From: Saccharopolyspora gloriosae
GTDB lineage: Bacteria; Actinomycetota; Actinomycetes; Mycobacteriales; Pseudonocardiaceae
Assembly: GCF_022828475.1 (NCBI RefSeq)
Contig: NZ_CP059557.1
Span: forward strand, 1,612,001-1,676,000
Reading direction: 5' to 3'
Length of the DNA stretch: 64,000 bases
Notes under the pieces: model-generated
The model's input: only the letters and a program-made list of their open reading frames with translations
The model's database searches: none
Told to the model about the DNA's origin: nothing
Part shown: one piece after another, positions 8,739-19,235 of the stretch
How positions within the stretch are numbered: position 1 is the stretch's first letter
Layout of the letters: each line of letters opens with the position of its first letter
Translations under genes and position numbers: made by a program

Positions 8739-11700
8739 ACGCGCCGAGATCCGCGATCGGCTGACGAGCTGGATCGCCGAGTTGCTGGGGATCGGAGCGG
8801 TCGAGGTCGTCACCGATCGTCCGTTCCAGGAGTTCGGGTTGTCCTCGCGGCAGGCGGTGGAGTTGGCGGGCCGGGTGCAGGACCTGGTCGGTCGCCGGTT
8901 GCCGCCGACGTTGCTGTGGGAGCACCCGACTATCGATCGGCTCGCGGAGGCGTTGGCGGGGGGCGCGGCTGAGGACGTGCCGGACGAGGTCCCGCGGCCG
9001 CGGGAACCGGAGCCGGACGCGCCGATCGCGGTGGTCGGCGTCGGCTGCCGCTTTCCCGGGGCTCGGGGGCCGCAGGGCTATTGGGACTTGCTGTCGGCCG
9101 GTTCGGACGGCATCGGCGTGGTGCCGGAGGGCCGGTGGGAGCGTTTCGCCGGGGCGGATCCGGCGTTGGCGAAGTTGCCGCGAGCGGGCGGTTTCCTCGA
9201 CGGAGTGGACGAGTTCGACGCCGAGTTCTTCGAGGTCTCCCCGACGGAGGCGGCGGTGATGGATCCGCAGCAGCGCCTGCTGCTGGAGGTCGCGTGGGAG
9301 GCGTTGGAGCACGCCGGAGTGGTCCCGTCGGCGTTGCGCGGCAGCGCGACGGGCGTGTTCGTCGGGGTGTCGTCAACGGAGTACGGCGCGTTGACGACGC
9401 GCGATCTGCGCGCGGTGGACGCCTGGACGGGCACGGGCGCGGCGATGTCCATCGTGGCGAACCGGTTGTCGTACTTCCTGGATCTGCGCGGTCCTAGTCT
9501 CGCGGTGGACACCGCTTGCTCGTCCTCGCTGGTCGCGGTGCACCAGGCGTGCGCGAGCCTGCGTTCGGGGGAGAGCCGGGTCGCGCTGGCCGGTGGGGTG
9601 AATCTGCTGCTGTCCCCGGCGATCACGGCGAACTTCCACCGGGCGGGCGCGTTGGCGGGCGACGGCCGGTGCAAGGCGTTCGACGGAGCGGCCGACGGCA
9701 TCGTGCGCGGTGAGGGTTGCGGCGTTGTGGTGCTCAAGCGGCTCGCGGACGCGAATCGGGACGGTGACCGGATCCTGTCGGTGGTGCGGGGTTCGGCGGT
9801 GAACTCCGATGGGCGTTCCAACGGTCTGATGGCGCCGAATCCGGCGGCGCAGGCCGATTTGCTGCGCCGGGCGTACGCTCACGCCGACCTCGATCCATCC
9901 ATTGTGGACTATGTCGAGGCGCACGGGACGGGCACGTTGCTCGGCGACCCGATCGAGGCCGAAGGGCTGCGCGCGGTGTTCGCCGAGGGGCGGACCGAGC
10001 GGCGTCCGCTGCTGCTCGGTTCGGCGAAGACGAACCTCGGGCACTTGGAGGCGGCGGCGGGAATCGCCGGGTTGATCAAGGTGGTGCTGGCGATGCACCA
10101 CGGCCGCCTGCCCGCGAGCCTGCACTACTCGAACCCGAACCCGCACATCCCGTTCGAGGAGGCGAAACTCGAGGTGGTCGCGGCGGCGCGGAACTGGCCG
10201 AAGTACTCGGGCACGGCCCGCGCCGGAGTGTCGGGTTTCGGGTTCGGCGGCACCAACGCGCACGTGGTGCTGGAGGGGTGGCGGCGGATGCCGTCGCGGC
10301 GCCGCGAACCGGACGGCGCGGGGGTGCATTCCCTCGTTGTGTCCGGGGCCACGGAGCACCGGTTGCGCCGGTCGGCGGCGGATCTGGCGGAGTGGCTGGA
10401 CACTCCGGTGGGGCGGGCTGCCGCGCTCAACGACGTCGGCCACACCTTGGCCTGGCGACGTGCCCGGCACGCGGAGCGCGGTGTGGTCGTGGCCCGCGGC
10501 CGGGAGGAACTGCTGGCGGGCCTTCGCGGCCTCGCGGCCGGGACCGGGGGAGTGCGCGGTCGCGCCACGGCCCGGTCGAAGGGCGTCGTGTGGGTCTTCT
10601 CGGGTTACGGGTCGCAGTGGAGCGGCATGGCCCGCGAGCTGCTGGCGGACGAACCGGTGTTCGCCGCCGAGGTCGATCGCCTCGACTCGGATTACCGGGC
10701 GCGTTGCGGGTTCTCGTTGCGCGCGGCGCTGCTCGACGACCAGGACTTCCAGGACGTGCGGCGCACGCAGCTGGTGCTGTTCGGCTTGCAGGTCGCCTAC
10801 GCCGCGATGTGGCGCGCGCACGGGGTGGAGCCGGCGGCGGTGATCGGGCATTCGCTCGGTGAGGTCGCGGCCGCTGTTGTGTCCAGCGCGCTGGAGGTGT
10901 CCGACGGGTTGCGCGTGATGGTCGCCCGGTCCGAGTTGCTGTCCGAGGTGGACTCGTCCGGTGCCGGGGCGATGGCGGCGGTGGAGGCTTCCGAGGCGGA
11001 GGCGGTAGAGCTGTCGCGGCTGTTCCCCGGTGTGACGGTCGCCGTGCGGGCGGCGCCGCGCCGCTGCACGGTCGCGGGTCCCGCCGACGAGGTGACCCGG
11101 CTGGTGTCGCACGTCGAAGGGCACGGCCGGATGGCCCGCAAGCTCGGCGTCACCGGCGCGGGTCACACTTCGGCGGTGGACGGCGTGCTGCCCCGGCTGC
11201 GGGAGGAGCTCGCCGGACTCGCCCCGCGCGATCCGTCCACATTGGTGTTCAGCACGGTGGATCCCGGCGTGCGGCCCGCGTTCGACGCCGAGTACTGGGT
11301 GCGGAACCTGCGCAGTCCGGTGCGCTTCGAGCAGGCGGTGCGCGCCGCCGCGGACGCCGGGTTCGACGCGGTGGTGGAGGTGGCGCCGCATCCGGTGGCG
11401 TCGTCGGCGATCGAGGAGACGCTGACCGCGGCGGGAGCGGTGGACCCGGTGGTGGTGTTCACCGGCCGCCGTGGCACCGACGACACCGTGACCTTCCACG
11501 CCGCGCTGGCGGAACTGCACGCCACGGGGCGGGTTCCGTGGGAGGCGTATCGACGGGGTCGGCTGGTGGATCTGCCGCTGCCGTCCTGGCAGCACGAATC
11601 TCATTGGGTGGCGCCGAGTTCGGCTCCGGCGTTGCCGGGGCATCCGCTGCTGGGGGTGCGGGTGGACCTCCCCGACGGTGGCTGCGCGTGGCGCGGGGAC

Positions 11701-14700
11701 GTCGGTGTGGAGTCGTTGCCGTGGCTGGGTGACCACCGGGTGCAGGACACGCCGGTGCTGCCCGCCACCGGGTACCTGGAGATGGCGTTCGCGGCGGCGG
11801 CCGAGGTGCTGGACGTGGAACCGGTCGAGCTGCTGGTGGAGTCGCTGGAGCTGCACCGGGTGCTGCCGTTGGCGGAGTCCGTGCCGGTGACGACCACGTT
11901 CCGGCCGGACGGCGCCTGGTCGGCGCGCGTGGAGGTGCACACCCGATCGATCGCCGGGAACTGGACCTGTCACGCCGCCGCCGTGCTGAGCCGCTCCGGG
12001 CAGGATCGGCCCACCGTCGGGTCCGATGTGGATGGTGATCCGGTCGAGTTGTACGCGTTCCTGCGCGCGGCCGGTCAGCATTACGGGCCGGCGTTCCAGG
12101 GCGTGCGTTCCGCGCGGGCGGCCGGGGGAATCGCGGTCACCGAGGTCGAGCTTCCCGCCGAGGCCACGGACGCGGAGCGCTTCGCCGCACACCCGGCGTT
12201 GGTGGACGCCTGCCTGCAAAGTCTCATCGCCGCCGGTATCGGCCCCGGCGGCGAGGCCGCGGCGGGCGGCGGAGGCATCGGCGTTCCTGTTGAGCTGCGC
12301 GGCGTCCGGGTGCTGCGCCCGGTGCCCGATCAGGTGCGCTGCCACGCGCGACTGCTCTCGGGCGGCGCGGAGCCTACCGGGTCGGTGCTGGTCACCGATG
12401 TGGACGGTGATCCGGTGCTTGAGATCGCCGAGGTCCGCGTCCGCGGCCTGCAGGCCCCTCCTCGCCCGCTGGAGGAGGCGTTCCTGGAATTGCGCTGGGA
12501 GTCGGCGCAGCTGCCGCCGAACTCGGGCGTCGAACCGGGCAGCTGGCTGGTGCTGGGCGACGGCGAGCAGGTGACCGCGGCTTTGCGCGACGCCGGGCAG
12601 CGAGTGGTGCACGGCAATGCCCGCAGGCCCGGTACCGGGCTCGATATGCTCGCCGGGGACGCCGATCGGCCGCCGCGCGGAGTGGTGCTGGCCGTCGATG
12701 GGGACGGCCGCACGTTCGATCGCGGCAAGCGGCAGGTGCTCGCGGTGGCCGAGGCGGTGCGCGAACTGTCCGCGCGCGACCTCGGAGCCCGGCTGTGGCT
12801 GTCCATATCGGACTCCTCAAGTGCCGGGTTGCGGGCGCTGATCCGGGTGCTGGCGTTGGAACACCCGGAGTTGCGGGCGTCGCTGGTGGACTCCGACGGT
12901 GCGGTGCCCGCTTCGCTGGCGGCGGAGCTGCTCGCCGACAGCGCCGAGGACGAGGTCCGCTGGCGTGGCACCGAGCGGACGGTGGCTCGCCTGTACCGGG
13001 CCGAACCGGGACGGCCGCGACCCGGCCACGTCGTGCGCCCCGGCGCCTACGTGATCACCGGTGGTCTCGGTGGCCTGGGCCGCACCGTCGCGCGGTGGCT
13101 AGCCGAACGCGGTGCGCGCCGGATCGTGCTCAGCGGCCGAAATGCGCCCTCTGCGGAGGCCGCTGCCGACATCGCGCGCATGGAGGAGTCCGGCGTCGAC
13201 GTCCGCGTGATCGGCGGCGACGTGTCGACGAAGGGAGTCGCCGAACGGCTGGTCGCCGTCGCCGGCGAGGGCGGGATGCCGGTGCACGGCGCGGTGCACG
13301 CCGCCGGGGTGCTCCGCGACGGCCCGGTCGCGGAACTGGACGAGGACGCCTTGGCCGAGGTGTGGCGGCCGAAGGCGCGCGGCGCGTGGCGGTTGCACGA
13401 GGCCACCGCGCACCTGGAACTGGACTGGTGGGTGGTGTTCTCGTCGGCGGCCGCGCTGCTCGGTTCACCCGGCCAGGCCGCCTACGCCACCGCGAACGGC
13501 TGGGTCGACGAATTGGTGCGGATGCGCCGCGAGCAGGGGCTGGCGGCGGAGACGATCCAGTGGGGACCGTGGAGCGAAGTGGGCGGCGCGACCACCTCAC
13601 CGCTGGCGGCTGTGCTGGACCCGATCGGCCCGGCCGAGGGGATGGAGGCGTGGGAGGCGGTGCTCAGGTCGGGCCGGGCGGCGACCGCGGTGGTGCGGTT
13701 CGACGCGGACCGGGCGGTGGAGCACTTCCCGGCGTTGCGGTCCCGCCCGGTGTTCGGGCTGCTGCTGACGGCCGCCGCGCAGCGGGCGGAGAGCAGGTTC
13801 GACGTGGCAGCGTTGCCGGGTGACCCGGCCGCCGCGGTCCGGGTCATCTCTGCGCACTTGGTCAGCGAGATCGCCGGAATCCTGGGCGGTGCGGCGGAGA
13901 ACCTCGATCCGTTGACGCCGCTGACGATGCTCGGGCTGGACTCGTTGATGGCGACTCGGGCGCGCAACGCGGTGGAACGCGACTTCGGTGTGGTGCTGCC
14001 CGCGACGTTGTTGCTGCGCGGCGCGAACCTGGACGAGCTGGCCCGGCATTTGGCGGCCGAGCTGGGACTCGGTGTCGCACCGGAGACCGCGGGTCCCACC
14101 ACGATCGGCCCGCGGGACGCGACGGAGCGCTGGCTCGCGCACTTGTGGGCGCAGGTCCTGGATGCCGTCGAGTTCGGCGTGACCGACGAGTTCGCGGCCC
14201 TGGGCGGCACCGCGGAGCAGGCTGAGCAGGTCGCGGAGCGGATTCGGGAACGCCTGGGCTCCCGCGACGAGGTCGCGGAGCTGTTCGCCGTGCCGACGGT
14301 GGCGGCGATGGCGGATCTGCTGCGGCACCGCTTCGAAGGAGCCGACGGCCCGGTGCGGGCGTTGCGCGAGTCCGGTTCGCGACGGCCGCTGTTCCTGTTC
14401 CATCCGGCGGGCGGCCCCACCAGCGTGTACCAGCCGCTGGTGGCTGGGCTGGGCGCGGATCAGCCGTGCTTCGGGCTGGAGCGGCTGGACGATTTGGACA
14501 CCGTGGAGCTCAAGGCGGACCGCTACGTGGAGTTGATCCGCGAGCGGCAGCCGGAAGGGCCGTACCGGCTCGGCGGTTGGTCGTTCGGCGGATGCCTCGC
14601 CTACGAGACGGCGGGCAGGCTCACCGAGCTGGGCGAGCAGGTCGAGTTCGTCGCCCTGATCGACACCATCCTGCCGCTGCCCGATCCGCACGTTACGCAG

Positions 14701-15180
14701 CGCGAACTGGTGCTGCGCCGGTACGAGCGGTTCGCCGAGCACATCGAGCGCACCTACGGCGTGGCGCTGGACCTGCCGTGGCAGGAGTTGGCGGAACTCG
14801 ACGAGGACGAGCAGATGCGGCGGGTGATGACCGCACTGTCCTCATCGGACATCGGTATCGGCGCGGGCGTGCTGCACCACCAGTACACGTCCTATGTGGA
14901 CGCTCGGATCGCGGAGCGGTACCGGCCCGAGCCGTTCGACGGCCGGGTGCTGCTCTACCGCGCGCAGGAGGCGGAGGCCACCACGACGACCTTGGATCCG
15001 CGTTACCTGCGCACCGACGGGGCGCTGGGCTGGGACGAGATCGTCCCCGGGCTCGAAGTGGTCCGAGTGCCCGGAAACCACCTCTCCATGATCGACCCGC
15101 CGAACGTGGACGTCATCACCACGCACCTCGCGCGGGTCTTGGACCTGGAAGCACCGCGGTTGACCAGGGAGGGCGCATGA
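8731..15180 (+). CDS. Type I polyketide synthase ACP-KS-AT-DH-KR-ACP-(degenerate carrier)-TE, Pks13-like
   Basis: In order: N-terminal carrier with GLSS, Ser39; ketosynthase from about 97, Cys263 in DTACSSS plus both catalytic His motifs ([14 protein letters not shown]); acyltransferase with Ser708 in GHSLGE; dehydratase with His1002 ([12 protein letters not shown]) and Asp1159 (HPALVDA); ketoreductase with GGLGGLG near 1445 and Tyr1585; carrier with Ser1738 in GLDSL; a second carrier fold whose Ser is replaced by Ala1828 (LGGTAEQA); and thioesterase with Ser1951 in GWSFGG and His2117. The N-terminal carrier, upstream acyl-AMP ligase and downstream carboxyltransferase mirror mycobacterial Pks13, but Pks13 has no DH or KR. 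The product should be an alpha-branched or linear beta-hydroxy or 2-enoyl acid released by the TE. No enoylreductase is seen. Confidence 0.9.
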   Translation: MPERAEIRDRLTSWIAELLGIGAVEVVTDRPFQEFGLSSRQAVELAGRVQDLVGRRLPPTLLWEHPTIDRLAEALAGGAAEDVPDEVPRPREPEPDAPIAVVGVGCRFPGARGPQGYWDLLSAGSDGIGVVPEGRWERFAGADPALAKLPRAGGFLDGVDEFDAEFFEVSPTEAAVMDPQQRLLLEVAWEALEHAGVVPSALRGSATGVFVGVSSTEYGALTTRDLRAVDAWTGTGAAMSIVANRLSYFLDLRGPSLAVDTACSSSLVAVHQACASLRSGESRVALAGGVNLLLSPAITANFHRAGALAGDGRCKAFDGAADGIVRGEGCGVVVLKRLADANRDGDRILSVVRGSAVNSDGRSNGLMAPNPAAQADLLRRAYAHADLDPSIVDYVEAHGTGTLLGDPIEAEGLRAVFAEGRTERRPLLLGSAKTNLGHLEAAAGIAGLIKVVLAMHHGRLPASLHYSNPNPHIPFEEAKLEVVAAARNWPKYSGTARAGVSGFGFGGTNAHVVLEGWRRMPSRRREPDGAGVHSLVVSGATEHRLRRSAADLAEWLDTPVGRAAALNDVGHTLAWRRARHAERGVVVARGREELLAGLRGLAAGTGGVRGRATARSKGVVWVFSGYGSQWSGMARELLADEPVFAAEVDRLDSDYRARCGFSLRAALLDDQDFQDVRRTQLVLFGLQVAYAAMWRAHGVEPAAVIGHSLGEVAAAVVSSALEVSDGLRVMVARSELLSEVDSSGAGAMAAVEASEAEAVELSRLFPGVTVAVRAAPRRCTVAGPADEVTRLVSHVEGHGRMARKLGVTGAGHTSAVDGVLPRLREELAGLAPRDPSTLVFSTVDPGVRPAFDAEYWVRNLRSPVRFEQAVRAAADAGFDAVVEVAPHPVASSAIEETLTAAGAVDPVVVFTGRRGTDDTVTFHAALAELHATGRVPWEAYRRGRLVDLPLPSWQHESHWVAPSSAPALPGHPLLGVRVDLPDGGCAWRGDVGVESLPWLGDHRVQDTPVLPATGYLEMAFAAAAEVLDVEPVELLVESLELHRVLPLAESVPVTTTFRPDGAWSARVEVHTRSIAGNWTCHAAAVLSRSGQDRPTVGSDVDGDPVELYAFLRAAGQHYGPAFQGVRSARAAGGIAVTEVELPAEATDAERFAAHPALVDACLQSLIAAGIGPGGEAAAGGGGIGVPVELRGVRVLRPVPDQVRCHARLLSGGAEPTGSVLVTDVDGDPVLEIAEVRVRGLQAPPRPLEEAFLELRWESAQLPPNSGVEPGSWLVLGDGEQVTAALRDAGQRVVHGNARRPGTGLDMLAGDADRPPRGVVLAVDGDGRTFDRGKRQVLAVAEAVRELSARDLGARLWLSISDSSSAGLRALIRVLALEHPELRASLVDSDGAVPASLAAELLADSAEDEVRWRGTERTVARLYRAEPGRPRPGHVVRPGAYVITGGLGGLGRTVARWLAERGARRIVLSGRNAPSAEAAADIARMEESGVDVRVIGGDVSTKGVAERLVAVAGEGGMPVHGAVHAAGVLRDGPVAELDEDALAEVWRPKARGAWRLHEATAHLELDWWVVFSSAAALLGSPGQAAYATANGWVDELVRMRREQGLAAETIQWGPWSEVGGATTSPLAAVLDPIGPAEGMEAWEAVLRSGRAATAVVRFDADRAVEHFPALRSRPVFGLLLTAAAQRAESRFDVAALPGDPAAAVRVISAHLVSEIAGILGGAAENLDPLTPLTMLGLDSLMATRARNAVERDFGVVLPATLLLRGANLDELARHLAAELGLGVAPETAGPTTIGPRDATERWLAHLWAQVLDAVEFGVTDEFAALGGTAEQAEQVAERIRERLGSRDEVAELFAVPTVAAMADLLRHRFEGADGPVRALRESGSRRPLFLFHPAGGPTSVYQPLVAGLGADQPCFGLERLDDLDTVELKADRYVELIRERQPEGPYRLGGWSFGGCLAYETAGRLTELGEQVEFVALIDTILPLPDPHVTQRELVLRRYERFAEHIERTYGVALDLPWQELAELDEDEQMRRVMTALSSSDIGIGAGVLHHQYTSYVDARIAERYRPEPFDGRVLLYRAQEAEATTTTLDPRYLRTDGALGWDEIVPGLEVVRVPGNHLSMIDPPNVDVITTHLARVLDLEAPRLTREGA

Positions 15181-16736
15181 CCGGCACGGCGGAACGCATC
15201 GAAGACCTGCGGCGGCGGCACGGCGAGGCGGTGCACGAGGCCGACCGGCGGGCGCGGATCAAGCAGCACGCCAAGGGAAAGCTCACCGCCCGTGAACGCA
15301 TCGAGCTGCTGCTCGACGAGGATTCCTTCGTGGAGCTCGACGAGTTCGCCGTGCATCGGGGAACGTCGTACACGCCGGGGGAGCCGCGACCGTTCGGCGA
15401 CGGCGTGATCACCGGTCACGGCACCGTGGACGGGCGCCCGGTGTGCGTGTTCGCGCAGGACTTCACCGTCTTCGGCGGCAGCATGGGCGAGGTCTGCGGC
15501 GAGAAGGTGCTCAAGGTGATGGACCTGGCGATGCGCATCGGCTGCCCCATCGTCGGCATCAACGACTCCGGCGGTGCCCGCATCCAGGAGGGCGTGGTGT
15601 CGCTGGCGTACTACGCGGAGCTGGGCAGGCGCAATTCCCTCGCTTCGGGCGTCATCCCGCAACTGTCGTTGATCATGGGGCCGTGCGCGGGCGGCGCGGT
15701 GTACTCGCCGGCCATCACCGATTTCACGGTGATGGTGCGCGGTACTTCGCACATGTTCGTCACCGGGCCGGAGGTGGTGCGGTCGGTGACGGGCCAGCGC
15801 ACCGGTGCCGAGGAGCTCGGCGGCGCGCAGATCAACAGCGAGCTCTCCGGCAACGCCCATCACTTGGCCGAGGACGAGGCGGACGCGATCGATTGGGCGC
15901 GCACGCTGCTGGGTTTCCTGCCGTCGAACAACTCGGATCCGCTGCCGGACTACGACCCGGCCGGTGATCTGGGCCGGTCCGCGGAGCTCGACGCGCTGGT
16001 GCCGGACGAGCCGCACCAGGCCTACGACATGCGTCGAGTGCTGGAGCTCGTCCTCGACGAGGGCGATTTCCTGGAGGTGCAGCCGTTGTTCGGCCGCAGC
16101 ATGCTGTGCGCGTTCGGCCGGATCGACGGGCGCAGCGTCGGCGTGGTGGCGAACCAGCCGTTGCACAACGCGGGGACGATCGACATCGACGCGTCGGAGA
16201 AGGCGGCGCGGTTCGTGCGGTTCTGCGACGCGTTCAACCTGCCGCTGCTCACGTTCGCCGACGTGCCGGGCTATCTGCCGGGCCTGGAGCAGGAGCGCCA
16301 CGGCATCATCCGGCGCGGCGCGAAGCTGATCTACGCGTATTCCGAGGCGACGGTGCCGAAGGTGACGGTCGTGGTGCGCAAGGCCTACGGCGGCGGCTAC
16401 GCCGTGATGGGTTCGAAGCACCTGGGCGCCGACGTGAACCTGGCCTGGCCGACGGCGGAGATCGCGGTGATGGGCGCGTCCGGAGCGGTGAGCCTGTTGC
16501 ACCGCCGGGAGCTGGCGGAGGCCGCGGCGAACGGAACCGAGGAAGCGGTGCGCGCGAAGCTGATCGAGGAGTACCGCTCGACGCTGGCCACGCCGTACAT
16601 CGCGGCTGAGCGCGGCTACGTCGACGCCGTGATCCGCCCGGCGGAGACGCGCACTCACCTGAGTCGCGCGCTGCGCATGCTGGCGACGAAACGCCAGGAA
16701 GTACCGCTGAAGAAGCACAGCACCATGCCGTTGTGA
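15177..16736 (+). CDS. Acyl-CoA carboxylase carboxyltransferase (AccD4/AccD5/PccB type)
   Basis: The 519-residue protein carries both crotonase-fold halves of a carboxyltransferase, with the acyl-CoA site GPCAGGAVYSPAITDF and the biotin-side motif YGGGYAVMGSKHLGAD. It transfers CO2 from carboxybiotin to an acyl-CoA, making malonyl-, methylmalonyl- or long-chain carboxyacyl-CoA. ATG 15177 overlaps the PKS stop (ATGA). No biotin-carrier alpha subunit is present, so it must share one encoded elsewhere. By position it corresponds to accD4 of the fadD32-pks13-accD4 locus and should supply the PKS extender unit; the substrate (short or long chain) cannot be settled by eye. Confidence 0.9.
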   Translation: MTGTAERIEDLRRRHGEAVHEADRRARIKQHAKGKLTARERIELLLDEDSFVELDEFAVHRGTSYTPGEPRPFGDGVITGHGTVDGRPVCVFAQDFTVFGGSMGEVCGEKVLKVMDLAMRIGCPIVGINDSGGARIQEGVVSLAYYAELGRRNSLASGVIPQLSLIMGPCAGGAVYSPAITDFTVMVRGTSHMFVTGPEVVRSVTGQRTGAEELGGAQINSELSGNAHHLAEDEADAIDWARTLLGFLPSNNSDPLPDYDPAGDLGRSAELDALVPDEPHQAYDMRRVLELVLDEGDFLEVQPLFGRSMLCAFGRIDGRSVGVVANQPLHNAGTIDIDASEKAARFVRFCDAFNLPLLTFADVPGYLPGLEQERHGIIRRGAKLIYAYSEATVPKVTVVVRKAYGGGYAVMGSKHLGADVNLAWPTAEIAVMGASGAVSLLHRRELAEAAANGTEEAVRAKLIEEYRSTLATPYIAAERGYVDAVIRPAETRTHLSRALRMLATKRQEVPLKKHSTMPL

Positions 16737-16752
16737 AGCGAGCAGGGCATCG

Positions 16753-16788
16753 GCGGCGCCGCCTCGGCAGAGTCCGGGGCGGCGCCGC
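16753..16788 (+). terminator. Strong GC hairpin after the carboxyltransferase gene
   Basis: Arms GCGGCGCCGCC and GGCGGCGCCGC (11 bp), extended inward by CGG/CCG after one mismatch, enclose a 6-base loop. No T tract follows. It may end or attenuate transcription between the carboxyltransferase and the esterase. Confidence 0.5.
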
Positions 16789-16824
16789 TTGCGAGGTCGA
16801 CCGTGAGGGAAGGGCACCAGGAAA

Positions 16825-17919
16825 ATGCACAGTGGACGGTGGTTCCGGCGGCCGGTGACGTGGTCGGTGGTGGTGAGCGCCGCGTTGCTGGCAGGCTCGG
16901 TCGCGGCACCGTTGCCGGCGGCGTCCGATCCGGTCACCGCTGCGACGACGGCGGAGCACGACGGGGCGCGGGTGCTGCAGGAGAACTGGCTCGACGCCCG
17001 CACCGTCGACCTGGTGATCTACTCGCCCGCGCTGCGTACCAGCGCACCGGTGCGGCTGCTGCTTCCTGAAGGCTGGACGCGGGGCGCGGACCGGGCGTGG
17101 CCGGTGCTGTACCTGCTGCACGGCTGCTGCGAGGACGCGGATTACCGGGCGTGGACGAAGTTCACCGATGTCCGCGAGTTCCTCGCCGACGAGGACGTGC
17201 TGACCGTCATGCCCAGCGGCGGTCCCGCTGGTTTCTACACCCGGTGGACGAATTTCGGTGCGGACGCACCGGATTGGGAGGCGTTCCACCTGCGGGAGCT
17301 GCGCGGCATCCTGGAGCGCGACTACGGGGCCGGGCAGCGCCGCGCGGTGGCGGGGCTGTCGATCGGCGGCTACGGAGCTTCCGCCTACGCCTTCCGGCAC
17401 CCCGGCATGTTCCGCGCGGCGGCCTCCTTCAGCGGCCTGCTCAACACCTTGCAGCCCGCCGTGCCCGGAGTGATCAAGGGAATTCTGCTGCGGGAAGGGG
17501 AGGATCCGTTCGCGATGTGGGGCGATGAGCTGCTGGATCACCGGACCTGGTCGGAGCGCAACCCGTTCGACCACGCGGAGGCGTTGCGCGGCACCGCGCT
17601 CTACGTCTCCTGCGGCAACGGCCTGCCCGGTCCGCTGGACGATCCCGGTTCGCTGCCCGATCCGCTGGAGCCCGCCGCGTTGTCCACGTCGCAGGTGATG
17701 ATCGCGCGGCTCAAGAACCTGGGTATTCCCGTCACCGAGGACTTCTACGGACCCGGCCTGCACGACTGGCCTTATTGGGAGCGGGAGCTCCACCGCGCCT
17801 GGCCGATGTTCGCGGAGCGCTTGGGTTTGGGCGTGGACCGTTCCGGGGCGAGTGCGAACGCCGTGGCCACCGCACCGACCAGCACCAGCCCCGCGGCCAT
17901 CCGCATGCCCGCCGAATAA
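16825..17919 (+). CDS. Antigen 85/esterase D-family secreted acyl esterase
   Basis: The 364-residue protein has an N-terminal signal sequence (RPVTWSVVVSAALLAGSVAAPLPA) and an alpha/beta-hydrolase domain with nucleophile Ser179 in GLSIGGYGAS, a LLHGCCEDADYRAW segment and the late HDWPYWE His motif, as in the mycolyltransferase/FbpA-like branch. Relatives move long acyl chains onto trehalose or cell-wall sugars, or hydrolyse such esters. It sits 88 bp behind the carboxyltransferase, so it may act on the PKS product outside the membrane. The last 30-odd residues read into the opposing transporter gene and look unlike the family. Acyltransferase and plain esterase cannot be told apart here. Confidence 0.8.
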   Translation: MHSGRWFRRPVTWSVVVSAALLAGSVAAPLPAASDPVTAATTAEHDGARVLQENWLDARTVDLVIYSPALRTSAPVRLLLPEGWTRGADRAWPVLYLLHGCCEDADYRAWTKFTDVREFLADEDVLTVMPSGGPAGFYTRWTNFGADAPDWEAFHLRELRGILERDYGAGQRRAVAGLSIGGYGASAYAFRHPGMFRAAASFSGLLNTLQPAVPGVIKGILLREGEDPFAMWGDELLDHRTWSERNPFDHAEALRGTALYVSCGNGLPGPLDDPGSLPDPLEPAALSTSQVMIARLKNLGIPVTEDFYGPGLHDWPYWERELHRAWPMFAERLGLGVDRSGASANAVATAPTSTSPAAIRMPAE

Positions 17920-19235
17920 CCGCTGGTGTAGGCGGCGTCAGCGGTGGCGCCGCCGGCCAGCGCGGCGCCGCTCCACGCGGAGAGCACCACGCCGACCACC
18001 GCCACCCCGAGCACTCCGGACGCCTCCCGCGCGGCGCTGACCATGGCCGAGGCGACGCCCGCGGTACCGGGCGGGGCCGCCGAGAGCACCGCCGAGGTCA
18101 ACGGCGTGATCAGCGCGGATCCGAGGCCGATGGACAGCAGTCCCGGCATCAACCCCCACACCGAGCTCTGCGCGTCCGCCTGCGCCAGCAGCCACAATCC
18201 GAGCGCCACCAGCGCCATCCCGGTCGTCACGATCGAGCGCGCGCCGAACCGGGAGCTCAGCGGCGGCACCAGCGGCACGCACAGCACGAGCAGTCCCGCC
18301 AGCGGTACGAACACCAGCCCGGCGGCGCTGGGGGACAACTCCAGCACGTCCTGCAGGAACAGGGAGGTGTAGAGCAGCGTGCCGTTGACCCCGACGCCCC
18401 ACAGCACTTGCGCGATGGTGCCGCCGCCGAAAATCCTGTTGCGCACCAACGACAATCGCAGCATCGGTTCCGCCACCCGGCGTTCCACGATGATCAGCAC
18501 CGGCACGCCGGCGAGCGTCACCAGCGCCGCGCCGATGATCAACGGTGCGCCGAATCCGATGCTCTGCCCTTCCACCAGCGCGAAACTGCCCGCCGCCAGC
18601 ACCACTGTGGACAGTGCGAGTCCGGCGGGGTCCAGCCGCCGCAGCGGAATCCGCCCGGTTCGCGGCCGGGTGTCGGGCAGCCCCCACCACACCAGCGCCA
18701 TCGTCGCCAGCCCGGTGGGCAGGTGCAGGAAGAAGATCCAGCTCCAGTGCAGGTGTTCGGTGAGCACGCCGCCGACCACCGGCCCGAGCGCGAGCGCCAC
18801 CGCCAGCGAGGCCGTCCAGATCCCCGCGGCCAGGTCCCGGTGTTCCCGGTCGATGTCGGCGGCGAGCACCGCCAGCGAGGCGGGCATCACCAGCGCCGCG
18901 GAGGCGCCCTGCGCGAACCGGACCCAGATCAGCACCTCGGCGGACTCCGCGAACCCCGCGGTGACCGAGGTGACGATCAGCGCCGCGAGCCCGATCAGCA
19001 GGATCCGCCTGCGCCCGGCCAGGTCCGCGAGCCTGCCACCGACGATGAGCAGGCTCGCGAACGCGAGCACGTAACTGCTGACGATCCATTCGAGCTGCGG
19101 GACGGTCGCGCCGAGTTCGGTCTGCACGGTGGGCAGCGCGACGTTGACGACGTTGTTGTCCAGTGCGGTGACGAACCCGGCCACGGCGAGGGCCAGCAGC
19201 ACCGGCCCCTGCCGCACCGGGGTGTCCGCGCTCAT
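17772..19235 (-). CDS. DHA2-family (EmrB/QacA) drug:proton antiporter
   Basis: The 487-residue protein has about 14 hydrophobic helices, the D-motif near the first helix (TALDNNVVNVALPTVQTEL) and motif A (GGRLADLAGRRRILLIG), so it belongs to the 14-helix major facilitator exporters of hydrophobic or cationic compounds. ATG 19235 overlaps the stop of the upstream PucR regulator by four bases, so the two are one unit and the regulator probably governs it. Its 3' end overlaps the convergent esterase gene by 148 bp; the last 25 residues are basic and polar and could be read-through past an older stop. The substrate is unknown; proximity to the lipid operon may be coincidental. Confidence 0.85.
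   Translation of the reverse strand: MSADTPVRQGPVLLALAVAGFVTALDNNVVNVALPTVQTELGATVPQLEWIVSSYVLAFASLLIVGGRLADLAGRRRILLIGLAALIVTSVTAGFAESAEVLIWVRFAQGASAALVMPASLAVLAADIDREHRDLAAGIWTASLAVALALGPVVGGVLTEHLHWSWIFFLHLPTGLATMALVWWGLPDTRPRTGRIPLRRLDPAGLALSTVVLAAGSFALVEGQSIGFGAPLIIGAALVTLAGVPVLIIVERRVAEPMLRLSLVRNRIFGGGTIAQVLWGVGVNGTLLYTSLFLQDVLELSPSAAGLVFVPLAGLLVLCVPLVPPLSSRFGARSIVTTGMALVALGLWLLAQADAQSSVWGLMPGLLSIGLGSALITPLTSAVLSAAPPGTAGVASAMVSAAREASGVLGVAVVGVVLSAWSGAALAGGATADAAYTSGYSAGMRMAAGLVLVGAVATAFALAPERSTPKPKRSANIGQARWSSRSQ

Noticed and set aside
9373-12612. A 1079-codon open frame on the minus strand inside the PKS gene
   Set aside because: It is His/Arg/Gln-rich with no recognisable domain and lies opposite intact KS, AT and DH coding sequence; long antisense frames are common in GC-rich genes.
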